From: Saturnia japonica
Taxonomy: Eukaryota; Arthropoda; Insecta; Lepidoptera; Saturniidae
Length of the DNA stretch: 64,000 bases
Direction: 5' to 3'
NCBI GenBank assembly: GCA_033032175.1
Contig: CM065334.1
Span: 3,965,705 to 4,029,704 of the forward strand
Shown piece after piece: positions 50,472 to 60,870 of the stretch; position 1 is the stretch's first letter, and each line of letters starts with the position of its first letter. The notes below the pieces were generated by a model. The model worked only from the letters and a program-made list of their open reading frames with translations, did not search any database and had not been told where the DNA came from. Both the position numbers and the translations under genes were made by a program.

Positions 50472-50603
50472 CTACCTGAGACCTAGAATCGATTTGTTCC
50501 CTTTGAGTACGGCCCGTAGTTTCTTCACGAACATCGACGGTTGGAGAAGTACTGACACCTCTGTGCCATGTAGACTGATGAGATTCATCTCTTCCTCACC
50601 ACC
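50472..50603 (-). CDS. PH/PDZ protein, terminal exon (end of PDZ2, stop)
   Basis: The acceptor is TATCCCAG|GG, phase 0. The exon encodes 43 residues and a TAG stop: GGEEEMNLISLHGTEVSVLL (helix and last strand of PDZ2), then QPSMFVKKLRAVLKGNKSILGLR. The basic C-terminal helix after the PDZ might contact membranes or fold back on the domain (inference). The upstream part of the same open frame (to 50669) lies before the acceptor and is intronic. The protein family is not one I can name. Confidence 0.82.
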   Translation of the reverse strand, partial: GGEEEMNLISLHGTEVSVLLQPSMFVKKLRAVLKGNKSILGLR

Positions 50604-51116
50604 CTGGGATATACGAGATAGATGTATATTTCTGGAACCTTTTTCAGTTTTTTTCTTAACCTCCCACACAAAAAGATATGTGTTATAAGCTTATCGGGTG
50701 TATCTGTGTGTCTGCTGTGTCATCGGAGTTCACAAAGGGCTGAACCGATTTTGATCTAGTTTTTTTTTTGTTTGATAAGTCACTTGATCGAGATTGTTCT
50801 TAGCTATGGTTTAAGAAAACCTGTTCAGCCTATACAATTTCACGTGAATCTGGCTATCAGAATCCGAGTGGTAGTTCCAGAGCTTAGTATGTTTAAACAG
50901 ACAAACAAACTATTCTGCGTTAGTAATATTATAGATTTAGTGGATGTAATGAGAGGGAGTAATTTTTAGACATTTATTATCCAACAAATTAGTACTGTGC
51001 CTTACTAGCTTATCTTAAGCCTAATTAATTTATTTAGCCGCTTTTACAGCTTATTTATTAACATGTGTTTAATTCTAGAATTAAAATAGTTCTTTTCAAG
51101 TATGTGTTGGGACTGG

Positions 51117-51260
51117 GAGAGTTACAGCATCGATCGACGTAAGTTCGAATCCCTTTAATTTACCTGAGCTTTCGGGAAACATCGTGACGAAACCACATAA
51201 CAAGGTGGGAGAGCATTTTCTTATGCCCACCTGAGGCCTAAAAGAGGGTGAAGTTAAGTG
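51117..51260 (+). repeat. SINE-2 fragment
   Basis: Partial copy starting in the tRNA-like region (ATCGATCGACGTAAGTTCGAATCCC). It lies in the intron between the last two PH/PDZ exons. Confidence 0.6.
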
Positions 51261-51302
51261 TTATAAGCTACAATAGCCGCTTGGTAAGTAAAAGTAAAGG
51301 AC

Positions 51303-51433
51303 CTTGACAAGGTTGAGGGTTCTGTTGTTGACTTCGGTGAGGGCCCAGCGTCCTGCAGGGGGCAGACCTGCACGCGCTGCCGGAGATCCTTCCTCGACTG
51401 ACACCAAGGTACACTCGTTGTCCAATTTTATAC
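51303..51433 (-). CDS. PH/PDZ protein, core of PDZ2
   Basis: The acceptor is CTCCTAAACAG|GT, phase 1. The joined frame reads GIKLDNECTLVSVEEGSPAA, RAGLPPAGRWALTEVNNRTLNLVK. The GIKL motif takes the place of GLGF, and GSPAARAGL plus TEVNNRTL are textbook PDZ features. The exon ends AAG|GTCCTT in phase 0. This donor is weak, but no better one exists before the frame closes, and the next exon continues the domain perfectly. Confidence 0.85.
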
Positions 51434-51720
51434 CTGTTTAGGAGTACAGTATAATTGTACGCAAATATAAAAAAAATCCATCCACCGTCAGGTTTGCGGA
51501 AACACTGGCGCTTAGGGATAGGTAAGAAATTTCGATATCATGACTCGATGGATGGCTGATGATAGGCTGCAGTGCAAAACAGATAATAAGGCGGTCATAT
51601 ACATAACAATTTATTAGGTTATTATTCAGCACAATATAACAATTAGCACACTGATTTATAACAATTAGCATACTGACATATAAAAAAGCATACCGACTTA
51701 TAAAAAATTAGCAAACTGAC

Positions 51721-51793
51721 CTATAGCCTCTTTATCTCTTTTGTTGATCACATAGATTTGACCCATGGGTACGCGGTGGAAAAGCACGTCCAC
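51721..51793 (-). CDS. PH/PDZ protein, PDZ1-PDZ2 junction exon
   Basis: The acceptor is TGTTTTTGCAG|GTG and the donor GCTATAG|GTCAGT; 73 bp, phase 0 in and phase 1 out. It encodes VDVLFHRVPMGQ, the last strand of PDZ1, and IYVINKRDKEAIG, the first strand and start of the carboxylate-binding loop of PDZ2. The linker between the two domains is very short, suggesting a tandem PDZ supramodule (inference). Confidence 0.8.
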
Positions 51794-52136
51794 CTGCAAA
51801 AACAAATGAAAATATTATTCATATAACGATGCAAGCAACTATATCGAAAAAACCGACGCCCCATAAAACATACTTTCAACCTGAAAGAGGTTATTAGCCA
51901 CTGAACAGCTGACGACTTGTAAATCCTTACATTTTGTTAAACTATAGTAGAAAATAAAAACGGTCCCTTACTTTTTGCCATTGAAATGAATACCGTAGAA
52001 GATATAACGAATTCAAAATTACGCGCGACCAAATAAATCCTTCTCAGTAAAACGGACGCGGTCGGTTGGCCCGCACTCTGCACCTTTGATAATTTGCGCA
52101 TCGCGAGCTAAGCGTACTATTCGTAACTATAAAGTT

Positions 52137-52375
52137 ACATAATATACCATCACGCCTGTATCCCTGAAGGGTTAGGCAGAGGTGTACTAATGTACACCCA
52201 CAGTTCGCCGAGTATGTTGTTAGGTCCGATGTAATAGGGGGCGAGCCTATTAACTTTAATTAGGCACACAGCCAAACTCAGAAATGTTACTGAGAATTTC
52301 ACAGAAAACCCTAATAACTTTTTGCTCAACCTGGGAATCGAACCCAGGACCACTAGGCTAATGAAGCAGTTGCCG
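52137..52375 (-). repeat. SINE-1 (tRNA-derived)
   Basis: A minus-strand copy lying in an intron of the PH/PDZ gene immediately downstream of the PDZ1 exon (52419-52563). Because gene and SINE share orientation, its open frame runs into the exon and could mislead gene finders. Confidence 0.78.
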
Positions 52376-52418
52376 ATATATACGAATAGTGAATATATGG
52401 TTGCGAGTGTGTACGTAC

Positions 52419-52563
52419 GGTGCGAGCGTGAGGATGCGGGCGCGCACGTTGCAGCAGTGTGACCGCGTGGTTCGCGTCGCGAGGAGCCACACCCACAACG
52501 CCCGCGACGCGGTCCCCACAGCGACCCCACCAGCGACCGCAGCCGGGACCCCAGCGCGCAACC
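52419..52563 (-). CDS. PH/PDZ protein, second half of PDZ1
   Basis: The acceptor is TTTTGGGGCAG|G and the donor CGCACC|GTACGT; 145 bp, phase 2 in and phase 0 out, very GC-rich. The phase-2 frame reads CGDRVAGVVGVAPRDANHAV, TLLQRARPHPHART and continues in the next exon with VDVLFHRVP. This is the pattern of a PDZ C-terminal half: GDRV turn, VxGV strand, DANHAVTLLQ helix and a final VDVLF strand. The other two frames are also open because of the base composition, so the frame choice rests on the PDZ match and the exon phases. The first half of this domain, with the GLGF-type loop, was not found. Confidence 0.68.
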
Positions 52564-53116
52564 CTGCCCCAAAACACATATTATAAATCCATGTAACACG
52601 TACGAAGTAATAATAATTAGTACATTGTGTCTTGACGGCGGTAAATAAGGAATTATAAACGAGAGTCTATTAGAAGCGCGAAGTCAAAGACTGCGGGTTT
52701 TAATAAGTAATGATTATTATTTGACAATACTAGTCAACTCAACAATTACAAAAACTACGAACAGCGGGTTTATTTTATGCGGTTGGCGGACTAGTGTCCC
52801 ATAGATAATACAAATATGTTGCGTTCATAAACGTAAAAGGCGCAAAGACGCATACAGCCAAATGGGTTGTAAAAAAATGGCATCAATTGCAAAAGCCATT
52901 ACGCCCACAGGCGTTAGCGCAAATAAAGGGTTCTCGATTTTTTTTCTCTGAAAACCTTTTGCGACATCCCTTTTTCTTTCTCCTATTCCTTGAGAGCTCA
53001 ATTGTATTTAAAATACGCGCGCAAATGTTCCGCGTATTTGTTCGTAAAACCGAGAACGGTGTAATTCTAGTGATATACGTCTTTCTAGTGCTTTAGAAGT
53101 GTTTAGACTGTTCAAG

Positions 53117-53174
53117 ATGTGTAATGAAGTTCAGGGTGCACCCTCGGATCGTGGCAGAAATAACCAGGATAAGG
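53117..53174 (+). CDS. candidate first exon of an unidentified plus-strand gene
   Basis: An ATG opens 19 hydrophilic codons (MCNEVQGAPSDRGRNNQDK) and one base, followed by a perfect donor G|GTAAGT (phase 1). It lies on the strand opposite to the PH/PDZ gene, within one of its introns. I could not find a convincing downstream exon in the window, so it may be chance, a mobile-element remnant, or the 5' exon of a gene continuing to the right. Confidence 0.22.
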
Positions 53175-54014
53175 GTAAGTCTCCATACTGCTCCTTTCTA
53201 AGTCTTTCCAATGGTCGCATCCGCTTGGTTATGTTTAACTTGAATTCTAGCATCCTACAAACAGATGATTGAAATAGGTAGCTTGCTCTGCTACGCAGTC
53301 AGTATCATCCAGTAGCGTTGTGGTTTAAACGTGATGAAACTATAGTACGTTTTTGATTCCCATGGAGTGAAATGACATTTCATGTGTTGCTAGTTTATTG
53401 TTTTTTAAAATAGTGATGTCCATGAGATATTAGAGTATGAGATATTATTATACCTGTTGATAGAATTTTTTCAAAAAATCATTGAACCCTATCAACTAAC
53501 CTACTCTCCAGATTCCTTCAAGTATTCACTAAGTAGGTTTCATTTGGAGTAATTGAATATTGGCTACATTTTTTTCCTTTTTTTTAATAAGTATTATGCA
53601 CACCTTAAAATATACCTTTCTTTTGGTCCCCTGGAAGACTGGTAGAGAATGCTTTTTAGCATAAAGTCCTCCATTTGTACTTTTTTTGTGCAATAAAGCA
53701 TATATAAACCCTTGATATGTTTTGTCTAAGTAAGAGAGCATCAGTCGGAACTGTTCTCTTCTCCCTACAACATTAAGTCCTTTATATATAACGTGAAGAG
53801 ACATTTGAGCAAGCCGATGTGACATGAACGGCTGGTATTGAATTATAGATTATCGCTTGCTGATGTAATTGGATTAAACTGTGGTCACTATCAGGTACTA
53901 TGACGTCATTTTGACGTGCTACGATAATAATATTAAACAGGCTACACGGGTGTGTCGACTGTTGTGCGGGAGTTAGTCGAAAATCAAACATGAGTAAAAT
54001 CGTGCGTCACATCT

Positions 54015-54350
54015 AGTAATCTATACAAATAATAAAATTGCCCGTTTGTAATATTAACATAACAGCTTATTACTAAATGCTTATGAAAGTGTATACGGTA
54101 CAAATAACAAATGAATTTTTTAAATGTTTGTCTGTTTTTTTATTCCGGGTATTCTCGGAAACAGTTGGATCGATTTTGACGGGACTTTCACTGACAGATA
54201 GCTGATGTTATAAGAAATAACTTAGGCTACTTATATTTTAGAAAATTAATTAGGGTTCCAACATAAATAATAAGCATTTTTATCTTTAAAAATCGGCAGC
54301 TGGCCACCGTGGGTGGAAGCGTATACCAACGGCATTCTGTAGTCCACGCG
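54015..54350 (+). mobile_element. Lep1-like Helitron, 3'-truncated, abutting a PH/PDZ exon
   Basis: It begins TCTATACAAATAATAAAATTG (5' TC as in Helitrons) and ends at ATTCTGTAGTCCACGCG, without the usual AGCTAG terminus. The break lies about ten bases from the lower edge of the GC-rich exon block at 54360-54558. Confidence 0.6.
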
Positions 54351-54359
54351 TATACTGAC

Positions 54360-54558
54360 CAGACTTGTTTGTTCCAGTCGACGAAGAGCGGCGGATGGGA
54401 TTGCGTGACAGAGGCGACATGCGCCGCACCCCGGCGTTGCTCGGCCACTAGCCACCTCGCTTGCCGGACTCGCAGCGGCTGGAGACGACCAGCACTGGCT
54501 CCATTACCAGCGCCGTAGCCACCCAACCCGTTGGCACGGGTCGACGCGGTTGGCGACT
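54360..54558 (-). CDS. PH/PDZ protein, probable exon of uncertain 3' end
   Basis: Acceptor TTTGTGCAG|AG follows in phase 1 from the exon ending at 57112 and gives ESPTASTRANGLGGYGAGNG, SAGRLQPLRVRQAR.... The block is markedly GC-rich compared with its surroundings. Two possible donors, 54456 (AG|GTGGCT) and 54360 (TG|GTCAGT), both leave phase 2, as the next exon requires; GTAATG at about 54505 is a third possibility in phase 1. Another frame also looks protein-like near the end (RRMSPLSRNPIRRSSSTG), so the boundaries or the frame may be wrong. A truncated Helitron abuts the lower end. Confidence 0.5.
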
Positions 54559-55399
54559 CTGCACAAACAATTTTTTCCACTCAGCTTATAGTATAGCCCT
54601 TTCTTTTTCCCTCGCTGGTCAAGTAGCTATTTTCGTTCTTTTTGCAAGAGCTACATTAGCCAGGTTGTAGACGGATTGCGTCCATAATATACCAAATACA
54701 GTAAAATACACCAATGTATTTTACTGTTTAAGTTACTGTTTGATTTCGCTTACTTGTTTAATTTGTAATAGCGTTCGCCCAATGATCGAAATTCGACCAG
54801 CGACTTTTTAATCATAGACTATTTTCTGTTTGACATTTGCAGTATGAACCTAAACAATGAATATTATATCACTTGCTGTCACTTTCAGTTGAGTGACAAT
54901 GTCAATATTTTGCAGGGTCTAAGTTCAATGGCACTGGTCGTGTTAGGATTCGCAGTATTAATTTATTTTATTTAATATATTAGTAACAGATATTATAGAT
55001 AAATCTTAGCTTTCTGCACTCCTTCTCCATATAAACATTAACCATGGCAAACCTACGAGGACACAAAAGATGCACTATAATTGAGCACACGATGGAGTGC
55101 ATTATCATTGAGTGGTTATGAACTTATAATGTTCACTTAAAACTATAAGTCAGTATATTTTGCTTCCATATATAAGCATGTTTATCATAATATTATAAGT
55201 CTTTATTTATGCCAGTCGTCTCTTGACGTGTCAATATGCTTGCTTTATTTCTTGCGGACAATAAAAGTGTGTGTGTGAACTTGTCTTTTTTTTTTAAAAA
55301 AGGCAGGCGTTTTTTTTGTTCCTATCGTAATACCACTCTGACAACACCACGCATTATTGCTCCCGGACGCACTCCGCTCCGATGCTTATATCTTTCGCC

Positions 55400-56250
55400 T
55401 ATGAATACAATTAATTGAAGTGTCTGTTTGTTATGTCAAAATAACAGCTTTTTACTACATACAGTGTAAACTCTTTATAACGAAACTCAAGGGACTGAGC
55501 ATTTTTTGTCGTTATAGAGAGTTATCGTTGTATGGAGTGAACAAGAAAACAACCAAATTAACAAGAATGTTTAATATGTATGTCTTAGATAATAAATGCT
55601 TATAAATTATTGTTTACACATATAGTCTGATAACTTTGTCTGGCGTTTTTTTGTTATGCCAGTACTTGATTTGTATTATTTTATGTATTCTATTCATATC
55701 TAGATATGTGGTGGAATCGTCTTCCTACATATTTCTTCGTAATAGAGAATGGCGTATCGCTATAAAGAGTGTTTCGATATGTGGGTTTTAAGGCAAACCA
55801 ACCAAGTTGGACTCACTTCAACGTTATAGGGAGTTTATCGTTATAAAGGATAACGTTATAAAGAGTTTACACTGTACTTATGAAACAAAACACCAATTTT
55901 TTTAATTTTTGTCTGTCTGTCCGGGGTAATTTCCGAAACGGTTGGACTGATTTTGATGGGACTTTCACTAGCAGATAGCTAATGATATAAAGAGTAACTT
56001 AGGCTATTTTTATTTTAGAAAAATATAAGGGTTATGTGTAAAAAAAAAACTGGTCATAGTGAATCAATTCGTACGTTTAAATAGCTTACACTGAGTAAAC
56101 CATATGAAACATATCAAATTCATGTAGTACGTAATTGTAGACATCAAATAGACCTACAAAAAAGCAGCACGAGCATATATTTATCTTCCAAGGATCATAC
56201 ACAATAAGCAATTTTATCTTTAAAATAACCAAGAGTAGAGGTATAAAAGT
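55400..56250 (+). mobile_element. Helitron interrupted by a pogo/mariner-type MITE
   Basis: Helitron sequence runs AATTGAAGTGTCTGTTTGTTATG...TTTACTACAT, is interrupted at 55462-55874, and resumes CTTATGAAACAAAACACC with the usual core (CGAAACGGTTGGACTG) to ATCTTTAAAATAACC. Confidence 0.62.
55462..55874. mobile_element. TA-flanked TIR element (pogo/Tc1-mariner type), 413 bp
   Basis: Both ends carry the same 21-bp terminal inverted repeat beginning CAGTGTAAACTC, flanked by TA on each side (55460-55461 and 55875-55876). It interrupts Helitron sequence, which gives clear boundaries. A CGTTATA-rich interior is repeated in both orientations. It encodes no transposase. Confidence 0.78.
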
Positions 56251-57111
56251 ATTACCAAAAAAAAAACTTTAATTGGTCTTACTAAGTATAAAACATTCAA
56301 TAACAGAATTTATGAATGAATGACATAATCACATAGGACAATTTTGAAAAATAATTTTGACATTAATATAAATAGTAATAAGTTATATAATAAATATTTG
56401 ACATGATGATTATAGATATAAATTACCAATATAAATAAATGTATAACAATAACACAAACAAATTTTATGTATATGTTACCTACTGTCCTACCTACCTAAT
56501 GTACTCGACCACCAAGAACCAGTTAACGCGGACTCAAATTACAATGCAAGTTCCCACGTGAATTATCGGAAATCGCTGACCATGTGAAATCAACACTTCG
56601 TGGGACAATGAAAGAATGACAGACTGACAATCTCGCTCTATCACTTGAGCTTGGAGGTTCACACCTTAGTTTAAGATATATATATTGTAATTAAGTAATT
56701 TTATTATAAGTTTTGTAAAGGACCAAAAATCGCCTTTCTTTTAAAAACCTCCTACGGACGGTCAACTACGTAATTTATAAATAAATAAATAATTAGTAAG
56801 TTAGATATACAAAAATGTATGTTTGAAAAACAAATGTAATAATTTGCCATACCCTATTCAGGGTCCATGTATTCGGAATACTTTATCATATAAGAACAAA
56901 TGTACATACATGATGCAAATGGATGAAATAAACAATCACGGTACAACTAATTTATGTCTATTTCTAATACTAAATTGGGTCTTTCGACAAAATCTAGCTT
57001 TTCAAAATTTTCACGATTATACACGAAATTATCGACGAATGAATTTGAGAGGCAATGCCATTCAGTGTAGAATGCAGATTTTATTCATAAAAAATGGACA
57101 CAAACACATAC

Positions 57112-57203
57112 CATTGCTCAACGAGCTGCTCCTCCTTCTGATAGGGTCTACCCTTGTCTCCGTCCTAGGTCTGTGTGTCACCTTGGCTGACGTCACTGCC
57201 CCC
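57112..57203 (-). CDS. PH/PDZ protein, small basic/Ser-rich exon
   Basis: The acceptor is ATAACTTCCAG|G and the donor AGCAATG|GTATGT; 92 bp, phase 2 in and phase 1 out. It encodes GAVTSAKVTHRPRTETRVD and then PIRRRSSSLSN. RRRSSS is a typical basophilic-kinase or 14-3-3-type target (inference). The phases join the exons at 58674 and 54558. A longer open frame on the other strand (56823-57263) overlaps by chance. Confidence 0.72.
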
Positions 57204-57654
57204 CTGGAAGTTATTATTTCACTAATCTACACAAATAATAAATCCGTAAAATTCAAAATGTGAGTTGGACATATTTTTAACACGCTTTTATTAACTTCAC
57301 TTGTAAATAATTAACAAACAAGTTAATTTTAACGTACTTCTAATTGTCTTATCGAAATGAAACTGTGTATGTATATGTAGTTCGGATGTCAAAACTATAA
57401 TTTGGTACCTTGAAGCTAATCTGATGATGGAGCCAGGAGGTGGATAGTGGAACTTATAATTTAACTTTAGTATGCGCGCGTATGATTTTGTGGCAGTATA
57501 GCGGTGTACCACAAGCAGAAGTCGCAACGGTCATGGTTTGCTTCATATGGTTTTTCGAAAAGTAGTGGTGGGCAGTTATAAGATAAACTAATTTAATCAT
57601 TCGATTATGAAGATATCTCGATTATGGCCATCAGTAAATACAAATATTAGTAGT

Positions 57655-58295
57655 TCGATAATGAGTGATCATTCATAATCGAAGTACCATTAGTGATTAC
57701 TAATATTAGTAGTTTGATGATGAGTGATCATTCATAATCGAAGTACCATTAGTAATTACTAATATTAGTAGTTTGATGATGAGTGATCATTCATAATCGA
57801 AGTACCATTAGTAATTACTAATATTAGTAGTTTGATGATGAGCGATCATTCATAATCGAAGTACCATTAGTGATTACTAATATTAGTAGTTTGATGATGA
57901 GTGAACATTCATAATCGAAGTGCCATTAGTGATTACTAATATTAGTAGTTTGATGATGAGTGATCATTCATAATCGAAGTACCATTAGTAATTACTAATA
58001 TTAGTAGTTTGATGATGAGTGATCATTCATAATCGAAGTGCCATTAGTGATTACTAATATTAGTAGTTTGATGATGAGTGATCATTCATAATCGAAGTGC
58101 CATTAGTGATTACTAATATTAGTAGTTTGATGATGAGTGAACATTCATAATCGAAGTACCATTAGTGATTACTAATATTAGTAGTTTGATGATGAGTGAA
58201 CATTCATAACCGAAGTACCATTAGTAATTACTAATATTAGTAGTTTGATGATGAGTGATCATTCATAATCGAAGTACCATTAGTAATTACTAATG
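57655..58295. repeat. 59-bp-period minisatellite, about 11 copies
   Basis: The unit reads ATCATTCATAATCGAAGTAC, CATTAGT(G/A)ATTACTAATATTAG, TAGTTTGATGATGAGTG, and successive copies are shifted by 59 bases with few differences. Each unit contains the palindrome ACTAATATTAGT. It lies in the intron between PH/PDZ exons 58674 and 57112. Flanking DNA (57565-57654, 58385-58495) carries related words, suggesting the array sits inside a mobile element. Confidence 0.9.
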
Positions 58296-58673
58296 TTACG
58301 TTACAAATTTCATAAAATTAGTCATTATTACGACTGAACGACCTTTTTTTAGCTTTCCACTGTTCCTTTTTAATAGGTAGTAATACATCAAAGGCTCGAT
58401 TATTAATGATTATTCATATTCGTAATTCGATTATGAATTATCACTCTTCATCGAAATATCTCGATCATGTAAATCATTCATAATCGCCTACCTCTAATGA
58501 AAACACCTGAATATGGGGTAACCATGCCATCCTGGTTTGATTTGGTTTTTTGGAAATTCGCTGGTAACACAGTTATATGTAGTTACAAGAGATTTTTTAA
58601 CCCCGGACAACACAAACGTAACATTTGATCCTTGCAACGCAAGTACAAGCATACATTTTTTGTTGTAGTATAC

Positions 58674-58812
58674 CTATCAGAAGTATCGTTCTCTTGCCGA
58701 GTTGGGCTCTCCCCTCTCCTCCCGTTGCCTAGCGACCGTAGCCTCGTCAGCAACGACAACTCAGTCAACCCTCTCTTCCACATCGGCTTCGCTTGAACCG
58801 TCTCCGACTTAT
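58674..58812 (-). CDS. PH/PDZ protein, basic exon (MWKRGLTELSLL)
   Basis: The acceptor is ATAATTTACAG|AT and the donor TGATAG|GTATAC; 139 bp, phase 1 in and phase 2 out, fitting its neighbours exactly. It encodes DKSETVQAKPMWKRGLTELS, LLTRLRSLGNGRRGE, SPTRQENDTSDR. The MWKRGLTELSLLTRLR segment looks like a short amphipathic, possibly conserved motif. I do not recognise a named domain. Confidence 0.8.
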
Positions 58813-59646
58813 CTGTAAATTATATTCTATGTCACCAACCATTGGCAAGAAGTGATAATTTTCACCGGTACGAATTAATGATTACTGTCTTGCCCCTTAG
58901 GGTGGTATTGTGAAGTTATACAGCAATAATAAGGCTATAAAATACAAAAAAAAATTTTCAAATGTGAATGGTTGTTCCAGATTTCTAGAGAACTGGAGTT
59001 CAATAGAACAAAAAAATACTTTTTTTATATTAGTATAGATTGATAAGTCAAGTCATAAGTCGCCATAGTGTCGTCGATTTGATGTCTAGGAAATCTAAAT
59101 CAGTTCTTGCCCTAGCATTATGTAGGCACGATTTTTGAAATGAAAACTTCTTTTAGCGCGGTACGCATATTTTAGATGAGATAAAATCTCTTGGACTCGC
59201 GACACCGTTATGAGACGCAGCTATAGTGTGTGCATATATGCATGTACATATAGCAGACCGCGAACGCGTCTAGATAAATAAAAAAAAAAAACATTTATTA
59301 CTATATAATTTATAACAACTGTTTTGTCTAGTGTTTTAACAACCGATAATACAACAATTATTAACTCCCGATTAATAAATATTTTTTAAATAAATCTAAT
59401 GTACGATATCACAGCAACATTATACCGAGTATAGACGTTTAGTTTGGCGTTTCGCCGTCGGGATCAAGTTTTCACTTCTGTCGCACTCCCGGAGTGCAAC
59501 CCGTTATTTTTTTTAAATATATTTCCTTAAATAAATATTTTTGTTGCTGATTTTTGTTACGAGTGAAAGCGTTACCACAGGAAATCTTGATACTAAATAC
59601 TATTTGATAGCTTATAAAACTGTAAACTTTTTGAATTACAATTTAC

Positions 59647-60482
59647 CTGTTTTCCCATCACGTTTCGGACTGTTATTATGTGCTCTTCTTTCTATCTGTC
59701 TCCTTGATGAGTTATCATAAGAACTTTGACTTTGTGACCTCTCCACATTTGATCTTGGTGCTCTATAATCTGTATAATCACTCACGTCATTCTCATTCAC
59801 TTCAATACTACTGATTATGCTCACAGAATTGGTATTGTTCCCTTGAGAAGTACTAACAGATATGGTATTATTCGCTTGTACAGTACTTACAGCATTGATA
59901 TTATTCGGTTGTGTACTAACAGAATTGGTATTATTCATTTGTGCTGGACTAACAGTTTTGGTATTACTGACACTACTACTAGCAGTGCTGTCACTGGTAC
60001 TAATAGAATTACTTAAAGTTACATTGCATCCATTATTATTTTCACTTAAAAACAAATATTCGTACGCGGAGTCTCCAGTTTCCAAATTAGGTAATGACGA
60101 TTTCCTTGTTTTATCCATGTTTTTTAATCTCCTTGGCAGAGGGGATGGTTTTGCTTCTGCTGAAGTGGAAGCCATACACAGTCTCTCATATAAACCTTCT
60201 TTATCTGTCACGTTGACAGCTGTCGCGTTGACAGGTGTCAGTTTGACAGTGGTCGTCAAACTGAGGTGTCCATAGTCGTCAGCATCAGAAAACACAGTTC
60301 CGTAGTCGTTAGAGTTATGGACGTTGACCTCCGTATTCACTATATTGACGAAGTTAGGGTCTGGTTCGGATCTGGTGAAATCGAAATCGAAGACACTAGC
60401 ATCGGATCCCATGATGGGTATGGCGGTATGAGGGGCGTCCTTATTCGAGACTTCTATAACTGTGATGTTTGATGGTCGATCA
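59647..60482 (-). CDS. PH/PDZ protein, large Asn/Ser-rich linker exon
   Basis: The acceptor is TTTGTTACAG|T and the donor AAAACAG|GTAAAT; 836 bp, phase 2 in and phase 1 out, 278 codons. It has conserved-looking patches (DASVFDFDFTRSEPDPNFVNIVN; KSSLPNLETGDSAYEYLFLSE). A tandem of about four imperfect 11-residue units of the form VST-Q-NNT-S follows, and the exon ends with an Arg/Ser-rich tail (SRRQIERRAHNNSPKR). The tyrosines in YEYLF could be phosphorylation sites (inference). The open frame on the opposite strand at 59862-60275 is a shadow of this exon. Confidence 0.85.
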
Positions 60483-60724
60483 CTGTAACAAATGTAATTT
60501 AAATTACATACAGTGGTATATCTTACAAAAATTGTGATCAATTATGTAAAAGGAAACAAAAATCCGACTGCTACAAAAACACAACTATAAAACACAATTT
60601 TCTATTTTTGCTTTTTTTTTGTCTTAATGCCACAATTATGACATTTCATATGCTAAAATGCATCAAGCTGTTTAAGCTATAAAGCGTGCCAAAGAAATAT
60701 ACATAAATACGTACGCTATTTGAC

Positions 60725-60870
60725 CACCTGAAGTGACTATATGGCCTAAAACGGTAACACACTAAACTTAGAGGGACTGGCTTTCAAATGCAACCGCCGG
60801 AATACACCTATAGATGCTTCACTATAGATTTTAGCAGGAGACTGGTAGCTAGCAAGGCGAATTATAATAG
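60725..60870 (-). repeat. SINE-2 tail fragment
   Basis: Reverse copy of the SINE-2 tail: AAATGCAACCGCCGGAATACAC matches the fragments near 33645 and 37100. It lies in the intron upstream of exon 59647-60482. Confidence 0.5.

Noticed and set aside
52358..52599. Three overlapping Arg/Gly-rich open frames as separate genes
   Set aside because: GC-rich composition keeps all frames open; only the phase-2 frame continues the PDZ fold through the next exon.
53529..53825. 98-codon minus-strand open frame (RREQFRLMLSYLDKTY...)
   Set aside because: It looks somewhat protein-like and may be a mobile-element remnant, but no acceptor, phase or recognised domain supports it.
56823..57263. 146-codon plus-strand open frame
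   Set aside because: It lacks splice or promoter support and family features and overlaps, antisense, a phase-consistent PH/PDZ exon.
57655..58295. CRISPR-like array
   Set aside because: Units are contiguous 59-bp tandem copies with no variable spacers, in a eukaryotic intron; it is a minisatellite.
59862..60275. 137-codon hydrophobic open frame on the plus strand
   Set aside because: It is antisense to the Asn/Ser-rich exon of the PH/PDZ gene; complementing AAC/AGT-type codons creates Val/Leu-rich nonsense.
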